Made by a program: the position numbers and the translations under genes. Below the pieces are notes generated by a model. It made no database searches and had not been told where the DNA came from. It saw only the letters and a list, made by a program, of their open reading frames with translations. 64,000 nucleotides of DNA from Onthomonas sp964456525 (GTDB lineage: Bacteria; Bacillota; Clostridia; Oscillospirales; Oscillospiraceae), in contig CAYWAP010000003.1 in assembly GCA_964456525.1 (NCBI GenBank), positions 1 through 64,000 on the forward strand. The letters run 5' to 3'. Positions 1-8,795 of this stretch are shown in pieces (positions within the stretch are counted from its first letter, which is position 1; every line of letters begins with the position of its first letter).

Positions 1-85
1 CAACCGCCTCCCTTGAAATACCATCAAAAGTATGATAGAGTAAATTACCATCCGAATTTTATCCTGATTTTATTTTTTAAGTGAC

Positions 86-104
86 CACGGCGGAACCCGC
101 CGTG
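86..104. repeat. Perfect hairpin in the parC leader
   Basis: CACGGCGGAACCCGCCGTG forms an 8-bp perfect stem with an AAC loop, 20 bases before the parC start. No T-run follows on the + strand, so it is not an obvious terminator. It could be the end of an upstream gene outside the window or a leader structure. A possible promoter (TTGAAA at 13-18, then a weak TAGAGT 17 bases later) lies before it, with low confidence. Confidence 0.5.
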
Positions 105-123
105 TGAAATTTGAGGTTATCCC

Positions 124-2388
124 ATGCGAAAAAACAGCAAAAAGTCAACGTCTCAAAAACCAACCGCCCAAACCAGCAACGTTCTCGGCCTGCGGGCGGA
201 GGTGCTGGAGCAGCCCATCACGGAAACGCTGGAAGTCAACTATATGCCCTACGCCATGAGCGTGATCGTCTCCCGGGCCATCCCGGAAATTGACGGCTTC
301 AAGCCCAGCCACCGCAAGCTGCTCTACACGATGTACCAGATGCGCCTGCTCAACGGCAACCGCACCAAGAGCGCCAACGTGGTGGGCGCCACCATGAAGC
401 TCAACCCCCACGGCGACGCCGCCATCTATGACACGATGGTCCGCCTGTCCAGGGGCTACGGCGCGCTGCTCCACCCGCCGGTGGACTCCAAGGGCAACTT
501 TGGCAAGGTCTTCTCCCGGGACATGGCCTGCGCCGCCAGCCGTTATACGGAAGTCCGTCTGGAATCGATCTGTCAGGAGTTTTTCCGGGATATTGACAAG
601 GATACGGTGGATTTTGTCCCCAATTACGACGGCACCATCCCGGAGCCGACGCTGCTGCCCACCACCTTCCCCAACGTATTGGTGGCCGCCAATCAGGGAA
701 TTGCCGTTGGCATGGCCTCCAACCTGTGCGGCTTTCATCTGGGGGAGGTCTGTGACGCGACCATCGCCCGCATCCGCGGCAAAGCGGCTGACAAAGACGC
801 CGAACTGATGGAACTCATCAAAGGCCCCGACTTCCCCACCGGCGGCCAGCTCCTTTACGACGAGGCGGCCATCCGCGAGGTCTTTACCACCGGCCGGGGC
901 AGCTTAAAGGTGCGGGGGCGCTGGCGCTATGTGAAGGAAGAAAATCTGGTTGAGATTTACGAGATCCCCTACTCCACCACGGTGGAGGCCATTATGGACA
1001 AGGTGACCGACCTCGTCAAGGCGGGAAAACTGAAAGAGATTTCCGACATGCGGGACGAGACAGACTTGTCCGGCCTGAAACTGGCTATCGACTTGAAGCG
1101 CGGCGTCGATCCGCAGAAGCTGATGCTCAAGCTCTGCCGTCTGACGCCCTTGGAAGACTCTTTTGCCTGCAACTTTAATATCCTCATCAACGGGATGCCC
1201 AAGGTGCTGGGTGTGGGCCAGATCCTGGACGAGTGGATCGCCTGGCGCATGGGCTGCGTCCGCCGCCGGGTTCAATTTGACCTGAATAAGAAAAAAGAGC
1301 GGCTGCACCTGTTGCTGGGTCTGGAGAAAATCCTGCTGGACATCGACCAGGCAATCCGGATCATTCGGGAGACGGAAACCGAGGCGGAGGTCGTGCCCAA
1401 CCTGATGATCGGCTTTGGCATCGATCAGGTTCAGGCGGAATACGTGGCGGAAATCAAGCTGCGCAATATCAACCGGGAATATATCCTCAAGCGCATTGCG
1501 GACGTGAAAGATCTGCAAAAGGAAATTGCCGACCTGGAGGACATCGTAGCCCGTCCCAGCCGCATCAAGTCCCTGATCGTCTCCGAGCTGCGGGACGTGA
1601 AGAAAAAGTACGCCGTCCCCCGCCGGACGGAGGTCGTCTACGACTTTGCCGACAGCATTGAGGAAGAGGACCAGGCGGCGCCCGCCTATCCGGTTCACGT
1701 ATTTCTCTCCAGAGAGGGCTATTTTAAGAAGATTACCCCCCTCTCCCTGCGCATGTCCGGCGAGCAGAAGTATAAGGAAGGGGACGGCCCCGCTCAGAAT
1801 TGGGAGCCGTCCTGGGAGGTCATGTCCAGCGACGAGCTTATGGTTCTCACCAACCAGCAGCGCTGCTATAAGGTTCGCATCGACGCCTTTAAGGACACCA
1901 AAGCCAGCGTATTGGGCGAGTATCTGCCCTCTAAGCTGGGCATGGAAGAGGGAGAGACGATTGTCTGGGCCTGCTTCCCCGGGGATTACGCCGGCAGCCT
2001 GCTCTTCTTCTTTGAGAACGGCAAGGCCGCCCGTGTGGACCTGAACCGCTACCAGACGCTGACCAACCGGCGCAAGCTCACCGGCGCTTACTCGGATAAG
2101 AGCCCGCTGCGCACCGTCCTCCGGGTAAAAGAGGAGGCGGAAATCGCGGTCTTTTCCAGCGAAAACCGCGCGCTGATCTTCCACTCCGCTGCGCTGACGC
2201 CCAAAGCCACCCGGACCACCATCGGCGTCAGTGTCATGACGCTGAAACCCAGACGCTATCTGGATCATGCCGCCTTTCTGGAGGACACGACCATCGTCAA
2301 CAAGGCCCGGTATCGCGCCCGCAGCCTTCCCGCCGCCGGGGCGCTGCTCAAGCCCGAGGACAAGGGCGAGGAACAGTTGACGCTGTAA
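124..2388 (+). CDS. parC: DNA topoisomerase IV subunit A (ParC/GyrA family)
   Basis: Breakage-reunion subunit of a type IIA topoisomerase, which cuts and passes duplex DNA to decatenate chromosomes with the ATPase subunit (see parE at 51950-53935). The 754 residues open with the typical PYAMSVIVSRAIPEIDG segment. The catalytic tyrosine is Tyr141 in AASRYTE. The C-terminal wing from about residue 510 has repeats of the beta-pinwheel type but no GyrA-box (QRRGGKG), which favours ParC over GyrA. GAGGT at 113-117 sits 6 bases before the ATG. The quinolone-determining segment reads PHGDAAIYD, so the position of E. coli GyrA Ser83 is Ala99. Downstream genes follow on the same strand after 50 bases. 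Confidence 0.93.
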   Translation: MRKNSKKSTSQKPTAQTSNVLGLRAEVLEQPITETLEVNYMPYAMSVIVSRAIPEIDGFKPSHRKLLYTMYQMRLLNGNRTKSANVVGATMKLNPHGDAAIYDTMVRLSRGYGALLHPPVDSKGNFGKVFSRDMACAASRYTEVRLESICQEFFRDIDKDTVDFVPNYDGTIPEPTLLPTTFPNVLVAANQGIAVGMASNLCGFHLGEVCDATIARIRGKAADKDAELMELIKGPDFPTGGQLLYDEAAIREVFTTGRGSLKVRGRWRYVKEENLVEIYEIPYSTTVEAIMDKVTDLVKAGKLKEISDMRDETDLSGLKLAIDLKRGVDPQKLMLKLCRLTPLEDSFACNFNILINGMPKVLGVGQILDEWIAWRMGCVRRRVQFDLNKKKERLHLLLGLEKILLDIDQAIRIIRETETEAEVVPNLMIGFGIDQVQAEYVAEIKLRNINREYILKRIADVKDLQKEIADLEDIVARPSRIKSLIVSELRDVKKKYAVPRRTEVVYDFADSIEEEDQAAPAYPVHVFLSREGYFKKITPLSLRMSGEQKYKEGDGPAQNWEPSWEVMSSDELMVLTNQQRCYKVRIDAFKDTKASVLGEYLPSKLGMEEGETIVWACFPGDYAGSLLFFFENGKAARVDLNRYQTLTNRRKLTGAYSDKSPLRTVLRVKEEAEIAVFSSENRALIFHSAALTPKATRTTIGVSVMTLKPRRYLDHAAFLEDTTIVNKARYRARSLPAAGALLKPEDKGEEQLTL

Positions 2389-2439
2389 GAACCAGCTGCC
2401 GTTATAATGCAGCAACCCACATCAAGGGAGGTCGATCAG

Positions 2440-3984
2440 ATGAGACGAAATCAGGATGATCTCTGGTTCTCCGGTTACGACGGGGGAGATCCCTGGAGCG
2501 ACCAGGATTCTTCCCAGCCCAAAGAGAACAAAAAAGAAAAGAAGTCCGAACGCAAGCGCCCCGCCGCCAGGCGCCGGGCGGAGAAGCGCTCTTCCAGGGA
2601 GGGCGGTTCCACAGCCCCGGCGGCGGGAAATTCCCCGCCCCCCTCTGGCAACCCCGCGCCCAATTTCCGGGGCTATGTCCCCCGCTCCGATCGGGAGCTG
2701 CACAGAAGGCGCCAATCGTCCATACTGCCCTTTTTCATTGTCGCCCTTGTGGTCGTGACGTTCCTGTTCTTTGCCGTTGGCAGCGTGTACAGCCAGTTGT
2801 CCAGCATAGGGCGCTGGAGCGTCGTGCTCCCCTGGCGGGACGGCAGCGACGGGGATGAGGACGCGGCGGACAACTGGGATGTGGAGACCAACGAGGAATC
2901 CGACGACTCCTATTCCATCGCCCCCTATGAGGGGGACACCAGCACGCTGAGCATCACCCTGGTCTCAAAGGAGGGAAAGACCGCGCTGGATTATGAGGAG
3001 CTTTACGAACAGTGCCTGCCCTATACGGCCAGCATTACCGTATACGCCGGCAGCAGCGCCGCCTATGGCTCCGGTGTGGTGCTGACACAGGACGGGTTTA
3101 TCCTGACCTGTGCCCACGTGATCGACGATATGGAATCCGCCACCGTCACCGTCTATGACGGCAACACCTATGACGCCCTCCTGGTGGGCAGCGATGCACA
3201 GACGGATCTGGCCATTTTGAAGATCGAGGCGGAAGACCTGGTTCCCGCCGAATTTGGCGACTCCAGCGAGCTGCAAATCGGGGAGACGGTCTGCGCCATC
3301 GGCGACTCCCTGGGCGTTCAGTTCCAGAGCACCCTTTCCGAGGGCATTGTCTCCGGCCTGAACCGGGAAGTATCCTCCAATGGCTACTCCATGGTGCTGC
3401 TCCAGACCACAGCGGCGGTCAACTCCGGCAACTCCGGCGGCCCCCTCCTGAACGAGTTCGGCCAGGTCGTCGGCATTGTCAACATGAAAATGTCCAGCTC
3501 CAGCTCCTCCGGCCCCACCGTTGACAACATGGGCTTCGCCATTCCCTCCGCCACCGTGAAGGACATTGTGGAGGGCCTTGCCTCCAACGGCAGCATTGAC
3601 CGGGCCGTGCTGGGCATCTCCTGCTATGGCATCGACGCCACCTCCTCCGTGATGAGCGGCCTGCCGGAGGGCCTGTGGGTCACGAGCATTCAGTCCGGCT
3701 CCCTCTGCGGTGAGGGCGGCCTGCTGGAAGGGGATATTATCACGGCGGTCAATGGCGAGGCTGTGAACAGCGTCGCCGACTTCCAGAGCGTCACCTACGG
3801 CTATCAGCCCGGCGACACCGTCACCCTGACGATCTGGCGGGATGAGGATCTCACAGCGCGCATTGCCGCGGCAGACGCCAGCTTTGACAGCGCCACCGAG
3901 GATGAGAGCACCAGCGAGTACAATTTCACCCTTTACGGCGACATCGAAGTGGAGCTGGTTTCCAGCAGCGATTTGGGCCAGTAA
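2440..3984 (+). CDS. HtrA/DegP-type membrane-anchored serine protease
   Basis: Trypsin-like S1C protease that degrades or processes misfolded proteins outside the membrane. The start chosen is ATG 2440 because AAGGGAGG lies 8 bases upstream; an in-frame ATG at 2407 lacks a site. The 514-residue protein has a strongly charged cytoplasmic N-terminus of about 90 residues rich in Lys, Arg, Glu and Pro, one membrane helix at about 95-118, an acidic linker, the protease domain with the triad His226 (TCAHVID), Asp256 (TDLAIL) and Ser332 (NSGNSGGPLL), and one PDZ domain at about 375-470. This architecture matches Gram-positive HtrA/YyxA proteins. It follows parC by about 50 bases and may be cotranscribed. 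Confidence 0.93.
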   Translation: MRRNQDDLWFSGYDGGDPWSDQDSSQPKENKKEKKSERKRPAARRRAEKRSSREGGSTAPAAGNSPPPSGNPAPNFRGYVPRSDRELHRRRQSSILPFFIVALVVVTFLFFAVGSVYSQLSSIGRWSVVLPWRDGSDGDEDAADNWDVETNEESDDSYSIAPYEGDTSTLSITLVSKEGKTALDYEELYEQCLPYTASITVYAGSSAAYGSGVVLTQDGFILTCAHVIDDMESATVTVYDGNTYDALLVGSDAQTDLAILKIEAEDLVPAEFGDSSELQIGETVCAIGDSLGVQFQSTLSEGIVSGLNREVSSNGYSMVLLQTTAAVNSGNSGGPLLNEFGQVVGIVNMKMSSSSSSGPTVDNMGFAIPSATVKDIVEGLASNGSIDRAVLGISCYGIDATSSVMSGLPEGLWVTSIQSGSLCGEGGLLEGDIITAVNGEAVNSVADFQSVTYGYQPGDTVTLTIWRDEDLTARIAAADASFDSATEDESTSEYNFTLYGDIEVELVSSSDLGQ

Positions 3985-4005
3985 ACGGAAGGGGATGTGA
4001 GGCAT

Positions 4006-4446
4006 ATGGCGCAGCGGGCGCATTACACCAAGTACCGGACGGGGGACGCCCTGCGGCTTCAGTGGGAGCTGGTGGTGGACCCGGAAATCCGGCGGATTTT
4101 GACATTGGATCAGATGCTCACCGTCTTTCGGCGAACCATTCGCCCGGAACGGTTCACCTTTGCGCGCACCGAGGAGACCCTCGAAGATGCCGGCCAGCTG
4201 CTGATTGGCTACAGCGGGGAGGCCTGCTGCCAGAGCTGCCAGGGCGTGTGGAGCCGCGACGGCCACACCGTCGCCTTCTATCTGGACGACGCAGTGGAAA
4301 ACAACCCGGACCGCACCGTCTCCGCCGCCTGTCTCTGGTGGGAAGTGGAGGAGGAGGACGCCGTGGTCGAGGGTTGGTTCCAGGAACTGGCCCAGGCCCT
4401 GGACGACGCCGAGGAAAACCTGGTTCTGTTTGGCAAAATCAACTAA
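4006..4446 (+). CDS. Conserved hypothetical protein, 146 aa
   Basis: I do not recognise the family. The protein is soluble and acidic, with no signal peptide or membrane segment. A pair of cysteines in EACCQSC, a Trp-rich strand (CLWWEVEEED) and an acidic C-terminus are the visible features. ATG 4006 is preferred: AAGGGG at 3989-3994 is 11 bases upstream, whereas the in-frame GTG at 3997 is only 2 bases from it. It starts 21 bases after htrA, which suggests the same transcript. It could be a small cytosolic partner of the upstream genes, but nothing in the sequence proves that. Confidence 0.7.
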   Translation: MAQRAHYTKYRTGDALRLQWELVVDPEIRRILTLDQMLTVFRRTIRPERFTFARTEETLEDAGQLLIGYSGEACCQSCQGVWSRDGHTVAFYLDDAVENNPDRTVSAACLWWEVEEEDAVVEGWFQELAQALDDAEENLVLFGKIN

Positions 4447-4473
4447 CCGGAATAACCTCCCTTTTTATGGGCA

Positions 4474-4530
4474 CCCTAGCTATAGGGACAAGGTTCTTGT
4501 CCCATGCTTGTCCCGGCCCATCGGCCGGGA
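4474..4530. repeat. Three consecutive short hairpins with an internal direct repeat
   Basis: The gap before the CBS gene holds CCCTA-gcta-TAGGG (4474-4487), GGGACAAG-GTT-CTTGTCCC (4485-4503) and TCCCGGCC-CATC-GGCCGGGA (4511-4530). The first two share GGG and cannot both form. CTTGTCCC also occurs twice, at 4496-4503 and 4507-4514, separated by ATG. No T-run follows, so these are not plain terminators. The second repeat could compete for the first strand of hairpin two. Confidence 0.65.
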
Positions 4531-4563
4531 ACCTGCGATCTGAGCGAAAGGGCGGTTTTCCAT

Positions 4564-4992
4564 ATGCAAATTCAGGAACTGATGACCCGCAGGGTCGTAT
4601 CCATCACCCCGGAGGAGAGCGCCGCGCTGGCGGCCCGGCTGCTCTCCCGGCACTCGCTGGGCGCACTGCCTGTGTGCGACTACGACGGCCGTCTTCTGGG
4701 CATCGTCACCGACCGGGATATTGTCACCCGGTGTATTGCAGCCGATCAGGACCCCAAGCGGGTGCCGGTGCAGGACATCATGAGCCGGGATGTAGAAACT
4801 GTCTCCCCGGAGGACAGCATTCACGACGTCTCCCGGCGGATGGGGGCCTGCCAAATCCGCCGGCTGCCCGTTGTACGGGAGGGGCAGGTCGTCGGCATGG
4901 TCTCCCTGGGAGATCTGGCAACCAGCCGAAAGTGTGAAATGGAGGCGGCTGAGGCGCTGGGGGAGATTTCCGCCAACGTCAGGCACAAATAA
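4564..4992 (+). CDS. CBS-domain pair protein, 142 aa
   Basis: Stand-alone tandem CBS (Bateman) module that normally senses adenine nucleotides or related ligands. CBS1 covers about residues 1-60 (MTRRVVSITPEES, GIVTDRDIV) and CBS2 about 70-130 (IMSRDVETVSPEDS, RRLPVVREGQVVGMVSLGD). The dyadic GIVTDRDI and GMVSLGDL signatures are clear. The ATG at 4564 is chosen because the protein homology begins there and AAAGGG lies about 10 bases upstream; an in-frame upstream ATG at 4504 falls inside the hairpin element. No fused catalytic domain is present, so the regulated partner is unknown. It ends just before a bidirectional terminator shared with ileS. Confidence 0.85.
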   Translation: MQIQELMTRRVVSITPEESAALAARLLSRHSLGALPVCDYDGRLLGIVTDRDIVTRCIAADQDPKRVPVQDIMSRDVETVSPEDSIHDVSRRMGACQIRRLPVVREGQVVGMVSLGDLATSRKCEMEAAEALGEISANVRHK

Positions 4993-5000
4993 GGCCGCCG

Positions 5001-5025
5001 AGGGCCAGCACGCAGAGTGCTGCCC
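5001..5025 (+). other. Hairpin after the CBS gene
   Basis: GGG-c-CAGCAC, loop GCAGA, then GTGCTG-CCC: a 9-bp stem with one bulged C, directly upstream of the terminator hairpin at 5041. Together they give the CBS mRNA a two-hairpin 3' end. Confidence 0.45.
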
Positions 5026-5040
5026 TGTCTGGCGCCAATG

Positions 5041-5078
5041 AAACCCGCCTGCCGGTTGTTTCTCCGGCAGGCGGGTTT
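5041..5078. terminator. Bidirectional rho-independent terminator between the CBS gene and ileS
   Basis: AAACCCGCCTGCCGG and its exact complement flank an 8-base loop; T-runs lie on both outer flanks. It sits between the convergent CBS gene and ileS and can end both transcripts. Confidence 0.9.
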
Positions 5079-5108
5079 TTGTTACCTTTATGATTGGATC
5101 GCGTTCGG

Positions 5109-7931
5109 TCAGTCCTCCGCTTTGGGCATCTCCTTATAAACTTTTGCGCAGCGGGGGCACAGCTCGGGAACGTCCACGTCCAGACCAATTCCCCCATCGT
5201 GCTTCCAGCAGCGGGGACACTTGGGCGCTTCGTGGACAGACACCTGAACGGTCATCCCCTCCAGATGGCCGGCAGCAACCCCTTCGCCTTCGCCCTGAAC
5301 AGCCTCCACCTGGGAGACGATGAACAAATCAGCCAGGTCAGTCAGGTTCTTCACGGACTGGTACTGTGCATAGGCCTCATCGGAGAAGTACAGCGTCAGC
5401 TTGGCATCCGTGCTCTTTTTGCAGAACTTGGCGCTGCGGGCCTGCTCCAGAGCCTGGTTGACGTCCGCTTTCATCGCCAGCAGGATGTCCCAACCGGCGG
5501 CCTTTTCCTCATCCATGGTCCACTCCGCCTTGACTGCGGGCATCTCATTGAGCAAAACGGCCTCTGCGTCGTCGGCTGCGGTGTGCGGCATCGCCTGCCA
5601 GATCTCCTCGGAGGTAAACGCCAGGATGGGGGCCAGCATGCGAACCAGCCCGTCCAAAATCAGGTAAATGGCGCTCTGGGCACTGCGGCGCTCAAAGGAA
5701 CCAATTCCCTCGCAATACAGCCGGTCTTTGATGATATCCAGATAGAAGTTGGACATCTCAACCACGCAGAAGTTATAGACCTCGCGATAAACGGTGTGGA
5801 ACTCATAGCCGTCATAGGCGGCGCGGACCTTCTTTACCAGCTTATTCAGCGCGGAGACCGCCCACTGATCCAGCTCCATCATGTCGCCATAGGCCTCCAG
5901 ATCGGTGTTGGGATCAAATCCGTTCAGATTTCCCAAAATATACCGGGAGGTGTTGCGGATCTTCAGATAGGTGTCCGAGAGCTGCTTTAAAATCGCCTTG
6001 CTCAGGCGCATATCCTGGGTGTAATCCGCAGAGGAAACCCACAGGCGGAAAATATCCGCGCCATATTCCTTAATGGTGTCCTGGGGGCTGATGGCGTTGC
6101 CCAGAGATTTGTGCATAACCTTGCCCTGGCCATCCACCGTCCAGCCGTGGGTGAGGATCTCCTTATAGGGGGCCATGCCGTTGACCGCGATAGAGGTCAG
6201 CATGGAAGACTGGAACCAGCCGCGGTACTGGTCGCCGCCCTCCAGATACATATCGGCGGGATAGCACAGCTCCTCCCGCTCCTCGCAGACGGCCTTCCAG
6301 GTGGAGCCGGAGTCGAACCAGACGTCCAGAATGTCCTTTTCCTTCCGGAACCGGGTGCAGCCGCAGGCGCATTTGGCCCCTTCGGGCATCAGCTCTTCCT
6401 CGCTTCTGGCCCACCAGGCGTTGGAACCTTCCTCCTTGAAAATGGCGGAAACTTTGGCAATCGACTCCTCGGTGCAGTACGGCTTTCCGCATTCCTGGCA
6501 GAAGAACATGGGGATGGGGACGCCCCAGGTGCGCTGGCGGGAAATGCACCAGTCCGAGCGCTCCCGGATCATGGAAATCATGCGCTCCTTGCCCCATTCC
6601 GGCTTCCAGGAAATGCCGTCGCAAGCCTCAACGGCCTGCTCCTTAATGGCGTCCACCGAGGCGAACCATTGCTGGGTGGCGCGGAAAATCACCGGCTTTT
6701 TGCAGCGCCAGCAGTGGGGATAGCTATGCGTAATATCCTTGGAGGACAGCAGCGCGCCGCTTTCCACCAGATCTTTGTAGATCACGGGATGGGCCTTCTG
6801 GACGTGGAGCCCGGCATAAGGGCCGGCAAACTCGTTCAGATAGCCCTGAGCGTCCACCGAAACCTCCATGGTAATATCCGTGGGAATCTCCTCATAGCGC
6901 TGGCAGACATAGAAGTCGTCCAGACCAAAGGCGGGGGCGGTGTGGACGCAGCCGGAACCGGCCTCCAGCGTCACGTGATCGCCCAGAATAATCAGGGAAT
7001 CCCGGTTCATGAAGGGGTGATAGGCGGTCATATACTCAAACTCGTCGCCAAACAGGGTGGCAACCGTCTCGTAATCGGAAATGCCGCTCTCCTTCATCAC
7101 GGAAGATACCAGCTCCGTGGCCACAATCAGGATTTCTCCGGTGGAGATCTTCACCAGGGAGTACTTCAGCTGGGGGTTCAGGCAGATGGCCATGTTGCCG
7201 GGCAGGGTCCATGTGGTGGTGGTCCAGATGACAAAGTACATCTGGTTCAAATCGCCATACTGGGCCAGCTTGCCCTTGTCGTCATGGACTTTGAACTTGA
7301 CGAAAATGGTGGTGACGGGATCTTCCGCGTACTCCACCTCTGCCTCGGCCAGCGCCGTCTCGCAGGTGGGGCACCAGTAGGTGGGCTTGAGCCCCTGATA
7401 GATCAATCCCTTCTGGGCCATCGCCCCAAAGACTTCCACCTGTTTTGCCTCGAATTCAGGCTCCAGGGTGACATAGGGGTGATCCCAGTCGCCGATGACG
7501 CCAAGGCGCTTGAAGCTCTCCCGCTGGCGATCCATCTGCTTGCGGGCAAAGGCCCGGCACTTATCCCGGAATTCGGGAACCGGCATCTCATTGCGCTTGA
7601 CGCCCTGCTTCTGGACCGCCGTCTCGATGGGCATCCCGTGGGTGTCCCATCCGGGGATATAAGGCGCCTGGAAGCCCGCCATATTCTTATAGCGGACGAT
7701 GAAGTCCTTCAGAACCTTGTTCATGGCGGTGCCAATGTGGATGTCCCCGTTGGCATAGGGAGGGCCGTCATGGAGAATATACTGGGGCTTTCCCGCGTTT
7801 TTCTCCATCAGCTTTTGATAAATATCCTTGCGGTACATTTCCTCCAACATGCCCGGCTCGCGCTTGGCCAGCGCTGCCCGCATGGGGAAATCCGTCTTTG
7901 GCAAATTGATTGTCTTGTTAAAATCAGGCAT
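5109..7931 (-). CDS. ileS: Isoleucine-tRNA ligase
   Basis: Class I aminoacyl-tRNA synthetase charging tRNA-Ile, with an editing (CP1) domain that removes mischarged valine. The 940 residues carry the PPYANGDIHIG region (His65-Ile66-Gly67), the WTTTPWT-like WTTTTWTLPGN editing signature, the tRNA-binding anticodon domain and a C-terminal zinc module (CPRCWKH and CPRCAKV). Two signatures deviate from textbook form: HIGH is HIGT and KMSKS is MHKSL. GGGAG lies 11 bases upstream of the ATG. The gene ends the long - strand run; there is no T-box in the 92-base gap after divIVA, so control must come from the operon promoter or lie elsewhere. Confidence 0.96.
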   Translation of the reverse strand: MPDFNKTINLPKTDFPMRAALAKREPGMLEEMYRKDIYQKLMEKNAGKPQYILHDGPPYANGDIHIGTAMNKVLKDFIVRYKNMAGFQAPYIPGWDTHGMPIETAVQKQGVKRNEMPVPEFRDKCRAFARKQMDRQRESFKRLGVIGDWDHPYVTLEPEFEAKQVEVFGAMAQKGLIYQGLKPTYWCPTCETALAEAEVEYAEDPVTTIFVKFKVHDDKGKLAQYGDLNQMYFVIWTTTTWTLPGNMAICLNPQLKYSLVKISTGEILIVATELVSSVMKESGISDYETVATLFGDEFEYMTAYHPFMNRDSLIILGDHVTLEAGSGCVHTAPAFGLDDFYVCQRYEEIPTDITMEVSVDAQGYLNEFAGPYAGLHVQKAHPVIYKDLVESGALLSSKDITHSYPHCWRCKKPVIFRATQQWFASVDAIKEQAVEACDGISWKPEWGKERMISMIRERSDWCISRQRTWGVPIPMFFCQECGKPYCTEESIAKVSAIFKEEGSNAWWARSEEELMPEGAKCACGCTRFRKEKDILDVWFDSGSTWKAVCEEREELCYPADMYLEGGDQYRGWFQSSMLTSIAVNGMAPYKEILTHGWTVDGQGKVMHKSLGNAISPQDTIKEYGADIFRLWVSSADYTQDMRLSKAILKQLSDTYLKIRNTSRYILGNLNGFDPNTDLEAYGDMMELDQWAVSALNKLVKKVRAAYDGYEFHTVYREVYNFCVVEMSNFYLDIIKDRLYCEGIGSFERRSAQSAIYLILDGLVRMLAPILAFTSEEIWQAMPHTAADDAEAVLLNEMPAVKAEWTMDEEKAAGWDILLAMKADVNQALEQARSAKFCKKSTDAKLTLYFSDEAYAQYQSVKNLTDLADLFIVSQVEAVQGEGEGVAAGHLEGMTVQVSVHEAPKCPRCWKHDGGIGLDVDVPELCPRCAKVYKEMPKAED

Positions 7932-8023
7932 TGGTCTTTTTACTCCCTCATTCTCCCCGCCGCCGCGGAGAGCAAAATCATATCTGTTTGGCCAGGGCTG
8001 TTTTCCACGCTCTGTATTCCCGC

Positions 8024-8713
8024 TTACATGTTGTAATCCTGGTCCGCGGCGTTTTCCCCCAGGTCAATCACCCGGGTTGGCTCGCCATCGTCGTTCAGGT
8101 CAGGGATCTCCTGGGCATAGGCAGCTTCCGGAGCGGCCTCGGCGGCAGCGGCAGCTGCGCGCATGCTCTCAGCCACGTCTTCCCCGACCATGCTGCTGAG
8201 CGAATGATCGATGGCGGCAGCAGTCTCCGCCACCGGGTCCGCCGTTTCCGGCTTCTCCTCCGCCTCAATCTCAGGCAGTTTTTCCAGAAAATCAACCTGC
8301 TGCTGCACCAGGGCGCGCATGCCCTTGACAAAATTCTGCGTGGACAGCTTGGCGGCCTCCAGCTGGGCCTCGGCGTCGGCAATCTCCTTGCGCAGCTCTG
8401 CCCGGCGATCCGCCACCTCATCCTCTACGGCAGCCAGCCGCGCAAGACGCTCCCGCTCGGCGCTGGCGATTTTCTCATCCGCCTGCTCCCGCGCCCGCAG
8501 CTGCAAAACCCGCATGTCCTCCTCAGTCGCCCGATATTCGCTGATCTTGTCCACCAGGACCTTGATCTTGCTCTTGAGGATGGCATTCTCTTTGTACAGA
8601 TTCGTGTAATCCTCTGTCAGGCGGTCCATGAAAAGGTCCACCTCTTCATTGCTATATCCATTAAAGCGCTTTGTGTTAAAGGTGCGCTCGGCCACATCGC
8701 TGGGTGTCAGCAT
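8024..8713 (-). CDS. divIVA: Cell-division/polarity protein DivIVA
   Basis: Coiled-coil scaffold that senses negative membrane curvature at septa and poles and recruits division or sporulation proteins. The 229 residues start with the DivIVA lipid-binding domain (MLTPSDVAERTFNTKRFNGY, then EEVDLFMDRL) followed by long heptad coiled coil (about 35-150) and an acidic, low-complexity tail. GGAGGG is 9 bases from the ATG. Gene order sepF-divIVA-ileS is the classical Gram-positive one, but the usual ylmG and ylmH between sepF and divIVA are missing here. The 82-base gap to sepF holds only a small CCCACC/GGTGGG hairpin. Confidence 0.95.
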   Translation of the reverse strand: MLTPSDVAERTFNTKRFNGYSNEEVDLFMDRLTEDYTNLYKENAILKSKIKVLVDKISEYRATEEDMRVLQLRAREQADEKIASAERERLARLAAVEDEVADRRAELRKEIADAEAQLEAAKLSTQNFVKGMRALVQQQVDFLEKLPEIEAEEKPETADPVAETAAAIDHSLSSMVGEDVAESMRAAAAAAEAAPEAAYAQEIPDLNDDGEPTRVIDLGENAADQDYNM

Positions 8714-8795
8714 AGCAGAAATCCCTCCGTTCTCTCTCTGTCGCCTCCCACCTCACCGGTGGGATACTTTGTCAAACAGGATTCAGTTTCTCTGG

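Noticed and set aside
19..28. TACCATCAAA shared between the parC upstream region and the miaB promoter
   Set aside because: A single 10-base match in 64 kb is expected by chance, and the parC copy lacks the dyad.
6111..8036. Long + strand open frame opposite ileS
   Set aside because: Same reasoning: complement frame of a certain synthetase gene with biased composition.
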